A stretch of DNA of 64,000 nucleotides from Siphonodentalium dalli (GCA_032622095.1 CP136064.1:125725605-125789604), one strand, 5' to 3'. Counted from the stretch's first letter, positions 22,896 to 34,967 are shown. Program-made: numbers and translations. The notes: generated by a model from the sequence alone, not told the origin.

Positions 22896-25600
22896 TTGTG
22901 ATGGATATTGGGGTCGGGCTTCATGTATGCTCAAATACCACAGTAAGTGTTGAAATGGGTTAATAAAAAAAAAATAAAGAATCGCTCCATTTACTCTTGC
23001 ACATGAAATAGCTAGTGTCATTGACACTTTCATTTACTTAGAAATGTATTGCGACATACCGGGTGCATCATTTTGTCTCCAAATTTTTGTTCATTCATTT
23101 CTTGGTTTAAGTTGGTTATTTTTCACATATATTTACCATCAGTGCAACCTGTGCACGTGTAATTTTGAGGCTAGTCATTGAATCATTTGAAGAGAGTTGT
23201 TCTTTTTTTCGAACACAATTATGTTAGTATGGCTAGTTGGCTAACCATAATGTATAGCGCTGCGGGGAGTAGCCTTAGTCCCACTGGGAGGATTTCTGGA
23301 TCCGGTGGCTTAGCTGGCGAGACAAATTATAGCACATAATTACACACAGAAATCGAAAAAAAAAGGAGTCGGCTCTTTATATACATCTATATATAGTGTC
23401 TGTTACCGAATTAATGCTCTTCCTCCCTTCAATCGTATATATACATATTGGCTTCATGCTGCGTAATTTGATTTGTGGGTAGAAATAAAATATTCTTTAA
23501 ACTAAATGGGGTAAACTGGTAAAATAGATTCTCAATGAGCGCATCGAGGGGGTGGTGTATTTTGTATTGTGAATATCAGCGGTTCGTGGAATCTAATGGC
23601 CAATTTCCCGACCTAGTATTCAAGAGGGAAGCGACTCTAAAGTTAAACACAAATAAACTAAACATGCAGTAATCCTGTTTATATAGTCCATTGTTCGTGG
23701 GTTCGAAGCATCGGCGCGCTTAACAGTCGTTCTTTGAGCTTATTTAAATTTTATTATTCCAATAATTTAAGTATATTAAAGCGAATTCTCAGATTAATGT
23801 AGCGAGGTAGATATTTCTGTAGTTGTCCACCTGCGCGTACACACTTGGCTTGTTTGCGAAGTGTTAGTTTATGAGATTTTGCTCAATGGTTCTGGGATTT
23901 GGTTACCTAATACTTGGCTCACATGCTTTAACCTGACAAAGCGATATATTTTATGCCCGCCGCGTGTTTTGTTGCGGCTCCGCGCGGATACCTCCTGACA
24001 TCGGTTTGTGGCTCGCAAGCTGACTTCGATGTGACAACGGCCATATCGTTTTTTTCTTAATGAGGTCGAAGAATTTTAGTATTTGTCTGTTATACATGTT
24101 CTTATATATGTGAATGCGTGCATGTCGTCCACATTGTCAATATATATAGGTTATGTCATCAGCATTGAGGGGGATATTGGCATTATCTGTCTAGATAGAA
24201 GTCGGAAAGAACGCCCAACCCAATATAACCCAAAACCGAAATTTCTGAGCTCTTACATGAATATAACGGGGAATATTCGAATATACTTGTAAGATTCTAC
24301 AATTGTTTGTAAGAAATAACAATTTATCATTCCGCAGGGGAACGATCATCTTCAATGTGACTCGCGACCAGACGATTCCTATGGGATTATATATAAATAC
24401 TTAATCAGAGGGGTGATTAGATATTGTTTATTATTATCCATCCCTTAACAAACACTATTTCTGATTGGGCAAAAGCCGTCACGTGATAATCCGTGAAAAA
24501 GTCATATTGGACTCACAAAAGTCATATTGGACTCCCGAGTGTACAATATTACTTTTTATCGGGACTCCGTGACGTCACGAAGTGACTCTGCCAAATGAAT
24601 CGGTGAAATTGTGTGCGCGCGCAATACTGTGGTGGATTTAGCAGACGTTTCACTTACGCATTGATTTTGTTTTCACGTCCATGTTTACTGTTCCAAATCA
24701 TGCTCAAATAAGGCTTTTATACCGAAATTTAAGTATTAATGGCTTTCTATCATTAGAAGCAAATAATTTCTTATATGGGGTAAAAGGTATATCAAATCAA
24801 AAGAACACTACTCTTTTCCGCATTACTCAATCTTTTATAGCTAAAACAGAGCGTTTTGAACAAACCCATGTTTGATAACATGGTAAATTTCGCCATTCAT
24901 CTTTCAACTCACTGAGTTCTAGGGTTTTCTTCATAACCGAGATTGGAATACAGATGGAAACCCGACATCCGCAGCACACATGTGCACTCTGCACTCTTCT
25001 TTATATAAACAGTTTGCTATATCTGCTATGTATTTTTATGTATGTTCCATGATTGTGTTAGTAGAAGGGCAAGTTTGTAAGTTTTGTAACTTGTGCCTTG
25101 ATCCCTATGTATATTTTTTCAAAATACATTAAAATATGTTTAAAGTAAAGTAAGGTTACTTTTATAGAGAATTAAGGCCGAAAAATACCAAAAATAACCA
25201 CAAAAGTTTTATTCCCAAAATTTGGATAAACATACAGATGGATAATAAAAAATGTCATTATACAATGTTGTGTACACTGCGTGTCTCGTCCAATATGACT
25301 TTTGACCACAACCTGGACTCGTACAAGAAAAACGCATACTGTACACAACATTATATAATAACTTTATAATGTCTAATCCCAACCACAAGGGACACACGTG
25401 CATGTACAAGCACTATATTAAATCATGATATATTAGGATTGATCTTATAGGATTAATCGAGATATTTGAATATGTGTTTTTAAAGAGTGGTCAGTACAGA
25501 CGTGATATAAACGCCCTTTATATTCTACCATATCAGGAATATAGACTATCAAGAATCGGTCTTTATTACGCGCGCCGCGTTTATACTGTCCTAGAGATTC
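22896..25600. other. About 2.7 kb with no recognised gene
   Basis: Only short ORFs. A direct 'aaaagtcatattggactc' duplication is near 24501-24535, and a related inverted phrase, 'gtccaatatgacttttg', is at about 25290. Nothing else is supportable. Confidence 0.45.
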
Positions 25601-25626
25601 TAGATAGCTATGGTTCACTGGGCATT

Positions 25627-26060
25627 TTATTTATAGATAATGGTTTTTTTTTTTGGAGGATTAAAAGTCAAACTGCGAACCGGAGGCCGAGTCCGGTAAC
25701 AGGTGTAGTTGGGAATTTCAATTTCGTTTATTGTCCTTCATTATTATGTCAATAATGTTGAGTTTTGGTTTGTGACAAGCTATGTCAATTACAAATAAAA
25801 GAAATGAAAAAGATAATTTGTAAGTCTTATATTTAAATTTGTATAGACATTTTTCGTTCTGCAGCCCACTGGGGGTTGTGGTCGAGACGGCCGAGTCGGC
25901 CGCCGGTTCGTTAATTGGGTGCTGGTTGTTATTGTTATTTTGATGGAATTCTGAGTTGGTCATTCGCAAAACCAATATATTTTATATTCTATCATTACAA
26001 TCATGGGTATATAATATATGATCTTGAGCGCGTTACCATTTCTGACTTTGGTTTTCTTGT
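25627..26060 (+). repeat. Repeat X2 with the empty B insertion site
   Basis: It matches the flanks of B1: 25627-25720 to 5677-5772, about 25925-25984 to 5838-5890, and 25985-26060 to 9221-9300. The B1-equivalent point falls between A 25984 and T 25985, where no element is present. Confidence 0.8.
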
Positions 26061-28200
26061 TATTCCATGCTATATGTTTTCAAAATTATATGACTTGAAC
26101 AAGTCACTGTGGCATCAACACGTAATGGCAAATGAACCTGACTGCGATAAAGGCGAGCGTAAATTCAAGCTTATACCTATAGCCGCATGCAATGAATGAC
26201 CAGGTTATAAAAACAACCAATGATTCCTTCCATGTCGACGGACCCGGTTGCCATTGGAGCGAACAGCGGGGACATTAAATCACTTGAGTTAACGCGAGAG
26301 TGAAATCAGCCGAGCTTCTATTTTAGCAACGGATTGGCTTTGGTGAAAATCCGCACTCAACGCGTGGACTAAGTACAAATATTATGTCTACGAAATTTGG
26401 AAGGAGTGATAGATAATACGAATCCCCGATAAATACACGAAATATCGATCTATAAGCTAATTTTCACTCTGAAAGAACTTCATGGCAATTTTTCGTAAAA
26501 GTTATGTTTACCAGAAATAGACAAACAAGGAATGAACGCTCTTTAAACGGACATGGCACACTCGAGCTTCCGAATTTTGTCTACGTAATTTGCAAGGAAA
26601 AATAAATAAATTATATATTGATTTATATATATACCGGCCTCATCATATGCAACGAACAATAATTGCCACGATGTTCACAGCCATTTTCCAACTTCAATTG
26701 TTCGCACAGAACTGAAACAAACGCTATTTATGTCTACAATATTAGGAATAGACTAACACGGAACGCTCTTATCTGTTTCATGTCGTGGACAGTGCTGTTG
26801 CAAGTTTGTTTTTGGACCCCGTGTTCAAAGTTTTATAATGCCCGTAGAAAGGTATAGTTCAATTATTTATCGACCTATTTCGATACCCGGGAAAAAATCA
26901 AAAGCGAATATTGTGAGGTGTATTTTGGAGCGCAAACCGCCATTTGGAGGAAAAGTCGGGACTTGCTATGATTTACATAAATACTATGTGGCATATATAA
27001 AGTCCGTATAACAGTAGATAACGTATTTATCGATTTCATCCACGAAATCGGACCTGATGCAACAAAAGCGAACACAATTTTACGCTTCATACCGCCACGT
27101 GCGAGACTTGAACTTATATACGCCGGGTATCGACATGTAGACTTCACAGTTAACAAAATAGAAACCGTTGTCTGAGAATGAGTGTAATGCCATTGAACCG
27201 TTTTGGAAGGTCACCATGCATATAGTGCCGAAAACGATTCGATACCGTGTTATCCGCCTGACACCAACACGCTTTTGAGACGTAAGGCCAATTGATATAC
27301 CGCTGTAAACTACTCTTGAAATATGTGAAACTTTATAACATGTGAAACAATTTCAGATTTTGACATATTTTTGTCGCCATTAAAGAAAGTTCGTATATAT
27401 AAATAGTTTTCCCCGCCTGTTTCAACATATTTGATTCCCAGAACCAGATCGGAATGTGTCACATGTGGGCGAGTTGTACTATATAGGTACAAGTTGTTGG
27501 AGCTCAAAACCGCCAAATGTGACTTTAAATAACAATTAAACCAAAATAAATTGGATGCATGTTTCCGGGAACTTTTTTTTTAAATTTTTATTATCTATTA
27601 TTTATTAGAAGGGTCCCTGGTCGATTTGCGAGTGAATCGCACTAGTCTTGGAAAATGTCTTCAAAACTGTCATAAACTGACAAAGCGAAATTGGAGTGAC
27701 CGACGTGCAACCTTCTATTTAATAGCCCAGTTGTTTAATTTATCTCTGCATGTTATGATTTTCCACCAAACAGTTCTTCTCTTCGAACTATAAACTCAAA
27801 CATGACGTTACTATTGAACGGATGTTCCGTTTCGTTGCCTCTTTTTAAAAACTTTTTTGTTTCTAGCTTAAATAAAAATAAGTATTGTCAGGTATCCATA
27901 TATGTTTCGTCAGTCTATATAGCATGCTATTAACCAATTCATCTGTGGTTTGAATTATGAGCGTTCTAAAAGTTTGAGGCGTTGGCAGCATTGCACTGAT
28001 TGTACCACATTTCCCATACAAAAATGACCACGGTTTTGCCATGGTAAACTACAATTTTACTACATTTTACTACCGTTTATCATAGTAAAATGCTGGTTAC
28101 CACGGTAAATGATATATTACTCTGTAAACTATGCTCGCGTTATTATATACCATGGTAATATTTCATAATGACAAGGTAAATAGACATTTGTGGCCATATT
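26061..28200. other. About 2.1 kb with no recognised gene
   Basis: Short ORFs without motifs. Repeated 'ccatggtaa' and 'ccacggtaaa' words cluster at about 28040-28155. The ACGCTCTTTA box occurs at 26536-26545. Confidence 0.45.
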
Positions 28201-28469
28201 CGCACCTACCATACCAATGTGGCCAAAGCATACTTTTCGGTCGTGTGTGAGCCATGGTGGGTTAAATGTAACGTAAAAAATACTGCGTGATGTCTTATTT
28301 GGACACTTGAGTGAAATGAAGACTGATTTCGCAGGCATCGGATGATAATTTTAACATGGGATAACTTCCATGTCATGGTTGTTTGGTGCTGTGCTCGACT
28401 GAATATTACCGAGAAGCATGCTCGATCCATTTCAAGAATAATGAGACCACTTGTGACCACTGATTTTGT

Positions 28470-28745
28470 AACGCATTCGCCAAAACCCTACGTGCACAAC
28501 CGTTACGAATATGCCTCGTATCTCTATACAAAGCAGAACGATTGCGATTGTCTTCTCGAGGCCAATACCCTAGCGAAGAAACTTGCCTGCAGAATAGATG
28601 TGGTACCAAAGTCAATCAGGAAGTTACGCTCCACATTTGTGGAAACAGTCCGCGTGGAAGATAGGAAACGAAGTGGTGGACCGAAAATAACACGAAGACA
28701 AGGCCGGCACATCTCCAACAACACACTCCGACAGATCAGCTACCT
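28470..28745 (+). pseudogene. Tc1/mariner-type transposase N-terminus remnant (plus arm)
   Basis: Within a 143-codon ORF (28342-28773), the stretch from ANTLAKKLACRIDVVPKS through STFVETVRVEDRKRSGGPK to TRRQGRHI has the layout of the paired helix-turn-helix DNA-binding region of Tc1-family transposases: a helix with 'VAKRLNVS...TV', then 'RF.ETG.VEDR.RSGRP', then 'T..QDR.I'. The catalytic DDE domain is absent. An inverted relative follows immediately on the minus strand. Confidence 0.65.
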
Positions 28746-28944
28746 GACCTGTTTCCTCAAATTTGGAGCATAACTTCCTGATTGTCCTTGGTGCCACACC
28801 CATTCTGTGGGCAACTTGCTTCACCGGGGTATTGACCTCGAGAAGGCCAATCACAATTGCTCTGGTTAGTATACACATATTGTATGCATATTCGTCTGTG
28901 CGTGGTAATGGTTGTGCATGTAGGGTTGTAGTAAATGCGTTCAA
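28746..28944 (-). pseudogene. Tc1/mariner-type transposase N-terminus remnant (minus arm)
   Basis: On the minus strand, TRAIVIGLLEVNTPVKQVA and RTIRKLCSKFEETGQV correspond to the same helix-turn-helix block as the plus arm. The outer DNA also mirrors it ('ccctacgtgcacaaccgtta' at about 28487 against 'aaccattaccacg' and 'ccctacatgcacaacc' on the minus strand at about 28910). The two arms are diverged, so the inverted arrangement is old. No catalytic domain is present. Confidence 0.6.
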
Positions 28945-29102
28945 AAAACCAAAAATTCATATTCGGAAGAGAAGGTTGTAGAACTTGGAAATCTGTCGAA
29001 AATCTGGGTGGGTAACTGGAATGTAGTGCAGGATTACAATCTTGGCACCTACAAATACAGTAGGGAAAATAACCCCAAAAACTTGCAGCACATAAAAGCA
29101 AG

Positions 29103-31307
29103 GAGAAGAGCAAGATAATATTCAACACTTGTTAGTAGAATGCCACAAAGTAAAACTAATATGGGTCTATTTCTTCAAATTACCGATACAACAATGTGAG
29201 TTTGACCAACATTTAAAAAAAAGAATGATCAAAATGTGGCTAATATATACTGACAAATTACTGTGCTCCGATGTGACTCGTGATGAAATTACCGCAATTA
29301 TACCTTCGCTCAGTAAAAAGAAAGCACAAGGTTGTGATGGACTTTCATATGAGCATGTCATATATGGGAGTGTGCGTCTTTTCGACAACTTAGCAATCTT
29401 ATTTACCCACATGATTAAACTTGAATCGATCCCATCTAGTGCCAAGAAAGGAGTTATGGTTCCCCTTTTTAAAGGAGGTACGAAATCCAGACATAAATTC
29501 GATAACTATAGAGCTATCACAATCCTCCCTATGGTTTACAAAATCTTCGAAAGATTACTACTCAACAGACTTGAAACTAACACACCCCAAATTTGCCATG
29601 TAAATGCCATACAACACGGTTTCCAGAAGGTCGTGAGTTCCATCTCGACTTCGTACCTTTTGCAAGAGTGTATCTCCTATACGAAACAGCAATCAAGCAA
29701 ATTATATTCATGTTTCCTTGACACACAAAAAAGCTTTTGATACAGTCTGGTTAAATGGCCTTCTTTACAAATTACACAATAAGGGTCTGAAAGGTAAAGC
29801 TTGGCGTGTATTCTCAAACGTCCTAACAGGAATTTCGTACTGTGTTAGATACAACGGAGTGTTCTCAAACTGGTTCGACGTCAAGCAGGGCACCAGAGAA
29901 GGCAACATAATTTCTCCGCTCATGTACATGTTATATATTGATGAACTCATAACCCTGCTTTCAACTTCCGGGAATGGTCTGTCCATCTCGTCTCTGAACT
30001 GCTCGTCACCAACTCAGGCCGACGACATGGCTCTCCTTTCACTTACTAGTCCCGGTCTGCGGTCTATGTGTGATATCTGTACCGAATACAGCAGAAAATG
30101 GAGGTTCAAATATCATCCGACGAAATCTGTCTGCATTGTATTTAATGAATCCCACTCAGATTATAACCGTGCTATCCGCACATGGTCTCTATGCGACCAC
30201 CGTATTCAATAATCCGACCACGCAACTCATTTGGGCATCCCAATCCACAAGTTCTCTCAACAAACTGCTATCATAGAAAACATATGCAAGAAATTGCTCT
30301 CCACATATTTCATGTTATCAAATGCCGGGTTATATGCTGGTGGTATAACCCCTTCCAGCTGCGTGAAAATCTATAAATCGGTCGTTCTTCCCAGAGCACT
30401 TTTTGGGTCAGAACTTCTTTTCAACCTATCACAGTCAAATAATTATACTACGCTCGAGAAAGCACATCGTTGTTGCGTGAAGAATATCCAGGGTTTACCC
30501 ACAAGAGCTCGCACCCTACTTGCAGAGGGCCTTTGTGGCATCACTTCTCTGTACAACGTCATCGAACGACGCAAACTGTCATTTATTGCTACGCTATGTA
30601 GGACCAGTATTGAGAAAACATCCGCTAGGGTATTCATTCTCAGACTTAACGAATCCATTGTATTGGGCGAACAGAGTCATCTTATCGAGAACTTCCACCA
30701 AACGTTGTCAAAGTACAATCTACTCAATCATCTCGTGCACTTCTCGAATACCGGTCACTTTCTAACTAAATTTCTTTGGAAGAGAGTTTGATTCGCGATA
30801 ACGTTCACGGTTGACACTGTTCACCTCATGAAATGGGAATATGACGTTCACGCAGACAACGCTTTTTCGATATTAAAATCAATTCACCCTCGCCTAGAGA
30901 CGAGCCTTCTTTGGTTAGCCTGCAAAAAGTACCCTAGAGATAAAGCTTCCTTCCTAACTGTAGGAAGACTCGTCTCTCGTACCACATACGAAGATGGAGG
31001 GAATTGTCAACTTTGTAGATCCGAGTATCTCAATCCTGTGTGGCATGTCATCTTGTATTGCCCTGCCTTTAACAGTATCCGTAACACATTCTGGTATGAC
31101 TTCATAACTCACTTTGGTATTCCATGCTATTTAAAGATTGAGGCTCTAAACTCGGACGAATTACTTGCTGTCTGCCTGAGTTCCATGCCAATTGATTTGT
31201 CTGATGAAGTAGCGGATATTTCTGATTTTACTCGCACAATTGTGTTGCATACAGCAAAACTTTGGAGGCTATATGAATCATGCTCTCAAATACCTTGTCG
31301 ACTTTGA
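29103..31307 (+). pseudogene. Broken LINE (non-LTR retrotransposon) reverse transcriptase
   Basis: The RT blocks appear in order: KKKAQGCDGLSYEHV, then VPLFKGG...NYRAITILPMVYKIFERLLLNRL-like blocks, QHGFQKVVSS, CFLDTQKSF / KAFDTVW (catalytic Asp), KQGTREGNIISPL and QADDMALLS (the Y/FxDD site, here QADD). A C-terminal zinc-knuckle-like block follows (CQLC...WHVILYC) near 31010-31060. The reading frame shifts once at an A6 run (about 29727) and then stays in one frame to 31307, broken only by TAA at 30210 and TGA at 30789. The N-terminal endonuclease is absent. It was active as a retrotransposon ancestrally and is now dead. The clade (Jockey/CR1-like group) is tentative. Confidence 0.9.
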
Positions 31308-32553
31308 GCCGTTGTCTGAATGAACGATTTAATGATATTTTTTATGCAAATCGTGCATCACTTGATTTATTCACACCATTATTATGCATTTTTATATTAT
31401 TTGTATTCAATATATCGCATCGCCTGTCCATAGAGTCAAAGGCGCCCTCTCGTTATTGCATCTAAAATGATAAACGTGCAGCAACGTGTTCGTGATCAGG
31501 CACTTTTGGTTTTCCCATGGTCGTCGATTTTTCAATATTCGGCCTCAACCTGATTCCGGCTTTCGATGTTTCCGTATATAACACTCGGTAATTACGGCCC
31601 TTGGACTCCGTGAGCAAATTCTTTTCACATTTACTCAATTTGTTGTCCAATAAACGCTACTGTACATGCAGTTTCTTATCCAATTGACACTTTTGTTCCT
31701 GTGACGGTATCTACGGTCCGATATGAAACTCTTAGTCATTGAGTTACAGATGGAAAACTATCCCCAATAATCCGGATTTTTGGCTACTACATATTCTAAT
31801 TGAAGGAAACATTATTCGTGAATGACAGTGGGGTTGATCTATAATGGTGGCTCAATGTCTAACGGTTTCCATGTGAGTTGATCGGATTTGTGTTTGATGT
31901 CACCTTGATGAGTTCATTTGACATAATGTTGCATATATATACACTAATGTCTATTTTGTGTGTGATGCTGTGTGAGGTCGTGTGCGTGTGCGTGGGTCTT
32001 CAAATGATGGTGCGTGTTCATTTGGTTGTGTGAGGGTGCGTGTGAGGGTAGGTGAGTTAGTGTGCGACTGAATGCTAGGTGAGGGAGTGCGCGTGTGTCT
32101 GACTCTATTGTCAAATCTTAGATTCCAATATCTTTGATGAAACTTACTTGCATGTGTAGAACGTGTCGGTCAGCTTGCATCTGCATGCCTGTCAGTCGTG
32201 TTTCTTCCTGTCTGCATGTTTATCTGTCAGCATGCCTGTCTGTCTATATACTTATGTGACTGTCTGTCTGTATGTCTCTTTCGCGTGTATGTTTGTCTGT
32301 AAAATCGTCTAAGCCTATAGGCGTGTCTGAACGTGTTTACGTGTACGCCTGTGCGCGGCTGGGTGGTTACATGTGCCTGAGACTCAGTGTGTGTGCGTGT
32401 AACTGTGTGCGTAATCTCGCTTTATTTTGTGTTGTCATATTCATTAAATGAGCATATATTCCACTGTCATTTTTGTATTAGAATTGTTTGTAACTATGTT
32501 ATTTAAATTTAACTCTCCGATAGTGGAGGCAATAAAAGGATATATATATAAAA
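31308..32553 (+). other. Probable LINE 3' region: GT-rich, ending in AATAAA and TA tail
   Basis: No ORF of interest. About 31940-32400 is rich in GTGTG and CTGT words. At the end, 'ggaggcaataaaagg' with an AATAAA signal runs into a TA-microsatellite (about 32541-32552), as at the 3' ends of many LINEs. That the LINE at 29103-31307 extends to here is an inference. The TA tail directly precedes the Helitron array. Confidence 0.4.
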
Positions 32554-33059
32554 CTAGCCGATGAGCCCGACGTTGTCCGGGCTATTCAAAAACCAAATTT
32601 CAAGTCGATAGCTCTACCCAGCCCGACGTTGTCCGGGCTATTCAAAAACCAAATTTCAAGTCGATAGCTCTACCCGTTTCCGAGATCTGGTCTGCGCATG
32701 CGCGAAGCTGGCGTCGCACGGGCTCGGCGATCCGATAATATTCGTATCCGGGGCAAGATACATTCACATAGCAAATTTCAAGTCGATAGCTCCACCCGTT
32801 TCCGAGATCTCGTCTGCACATGCGCGAAGCTGGCGTCGCACGGGCTCGGCGACCCGATAAAATTCGTATCCGGGGCAAGGTACATTCACATAGCAAATTT
32901 CAAGTCGATAGCTCCACCCGTTTCCGATATCTCGTCTGCGCATGCGCTGCACGGGCGTCGCACGGGCTCGCCAATACGACAACGACGACCGCCTGGTCAA
33001 ACTACACACACGTACCAAGTTTCGTCCCGATCGGCCGAGAATCGTAGATTTGTATTAAT

Positions 33060-33093
<34 letters not shown>

Positions 33094-33115
33094 GGTCTTC
33101 AAAATATATATGAGA
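32554..33115 (-). mobile_element. Helitron-like element A3
   Basis: Minus orientation: CTAG is at plus 32554-32557 and the TC start corresponds to GA at 33114-33115. The terminal hairpin AGCCCGACGTTGTCCGGGCT is present twice (32564 and 32620), a 56-bp duplication of the 3' end. Three 121-bp units follow, then the CTGT-type microsatellite (about 33058-33092). Plus- and minus-strand ORFs across it are repeat translations. Confidence 0.85.
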
Positions 33116-33634
33116 CTAGCCGATGAGCCCGACGTTGTCCGGGCTATTCAAAAACCAAATTTCCAAGTCGATAGCTCCACCCGTTTCCGATATCTGGTCT
33201 GCGCATGTGCGAAGCTGGTGTCGCACGGGCTCGGCGACCCGATAAAATTTGTATCCGGGGCAAGATACATTCACATAGCAAATTTCAAGTCGATAGCTCC
33301 ACCAGTTTCCTATATATCGTCTGCGCATGCGCGAAGCTGGCGTCGCACGGGCTCGGCGACCCGATAAAATTCGTACTCGGGGCAAGATACATTCACATAC
33401 CAAATTTCAAGTCGATAGCTCCACCCGTTTCCGAGATCTCGTCTGCGCATGCGCGAAGCGGGCGCCGCACGGGCTCGCCAATACGACAACGTCCACCGCC
33501 TGGTCAAACTACACACACGTACCAAGTTTGGTCCCGATCGGTCGAGAATCGTAGATTTGTATAAATGACAAACATACCAACATACAGACAAACATACAAA
33601 CAAACAGACAGAGGTCTTCAAAATATATATGAGA
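33116..33634 (-). mobile_element. Helitron-like element A4
   Basis: CTAG at 33116-33119 directly abuts the GA (TC on minus) of A3. The structure is as A3 with a single terminal hairpin and three 121-bp units. It ends at GA 33633-33634, abutting the next CTAG. Confidence 0.85.
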
Positions 33635-34390
33635 CTAGAAGGTGACCCGACTTCGTCCGGGCTTGGACCTTGAATTGTCCATTTTGAAGGTCAAGGTCAA
33701 GTGGGGTCACGATTTGACCAGTCCAAAACACTGCCCGGACAAAAGTACCCGACAAACGTGCCCGTCGAATCCATCCGGTTTTACCCGATTTGACCTTGAA
33801 TTGATCATTTTGAAGGTCAAGGTCAGGTCGGGGTCACGATATGACCCGTCCAAAACAATCAGTGGACAAAAGTAACCCCACGTATCAAATTTCGTCGAAA
33901 TCCCATCAAAATTGGCGATTTGACCTTGAAGTTACCCGATTTCAAGGTCAAGGTCACGTCGCATGGGCAAATGAATATGCTTATGAGACTCCCCATACGA
34001 AAGGACCCCCACATACCAAGTTTCATCGAAATTCCGTGATATTCGGGCGTTTGACCTTGAAATGGCCCGATTTCAATGTCAAGGTCACGTCGCACGGGCA
34101 AATTAATAGGCCTATGTCACTCCCCGGCCGAACGTATCCCCACATACCAAGTTTCATCGAAATCCCGTGATATTCGGGCGTTTGACCTTGAACTGACCAG
34201 ATTTCAAGGTCAAGGTCACGTCGCACGGACAAATTAATAGGCCCATGCCACCCCACGGCCGAAAATACCCCCACATACCAAGTTTCATCGAAATCGGGGC
34301 CGCCGTTTTCGAGTTCATCGCGAACACACACACAGACACACACCACACACACACCCTCACACACACAGATCTTCCATAATATATAATAGA
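33635..34390 (-). mobile_element. Helitron-like element D2
   Basis: CTAG is at 33635-33638, with the hairpin CCCGACTTCGTCCGGG on plus. The end is GA at 34389-34390, reading TCTATTATATATTATGG on minus. The interior is about five degenerate ~130-bp units, each carrying TGACCTTGA and TCAAGGTCA. A CA-rich microsatellite (about 34324-34366) lies near the 5' end. No coding region. It sits between A4 and A5 with no spacer bases. Confidence 0.85.
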
Positions 34391-34904
34391 CTAGCCGATG
34401 ATCCCGACGATGTCCGGGCTATTCAAAAACCAAATTTCAAGTCGATAGCTCTACCCGTTTCCGAGATCTGGTCTGCGCATGCTCGAAGCTGGCGTCGCAC
34501 GGGCTCGGCGACCCGATACAATTCGTATCCGGGGCAAGATACATTCACATACCAAATTTCAAGTCGATGGCTCCACCCGTTTCCGAGATCTCGTCTGCGC
34601 ATGCGCGAAGCTGGCGTCGCACGGGCTCGGCGACCCGATAAAATTCGCATCCGGGGCAAGATACATTCACATAGCAAATTTGAAGTCGATAGCTCCACCC
34701 GTTTCCGAGATCTCGTCTGCGCATGCGCTGCACGGGCGCCGCACGGGCTCGCCAATACGACAACGTTCACCGCCCGGTCAAACTACACACACGTACCAAG
34801 TTTCGTCCCGATCGGTCGAGAATCGTAGATTTGTATCAATGACAGACAGACAGACAAACAAACAAACAAACAAACAAACAGAGGTCTTCAAAATATATAT
34901 GAGA
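34391..34904 (-). mobile_element. Helitron-like element A5
   Basis: CTAG at 34391-34394 abuts D2, and GA at 34903-34904 is followed by host T 34905. It has three 121-bp units and an (AAAC)n microsatellite (about 34855-34880) in place of CTGT repeats. This is the last member of the four-element array. Confidence 0.85.
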
Positions 34905-34967
34905 TGTTCAGATAATAATTCAAAAGACGACCACAACATTGTTGAACTTATTATTTGAACATTCACC
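34905..34967. repeat. Short palindrome E1 (TGTTCAGATAA family)
   Basis: 'tgttcagataataattcaa' pairs with 'ttgaacttattatttgaaca'. It begins at the base after A5. Relatives are E2 (45968-46042) and E3 (62255-62321). Confidence 0.7.

Noticed and set aside
26875-27516. Minus-strand ORFs of 93 and 68 codons as gene relics
   Set aside because: No motif, no splice signals and no second copy in the window to support them.
28342-28773. Complete functional transposase
   Set aside because: Only the DNA-binding region is recognisable, with no DDE catalytic part.
31900-32440. GT-rich stretch as a regulatory or coding feature
   Set aside because: Low-complexity sequence. The best reading is LINE 3' region or microsatellite.
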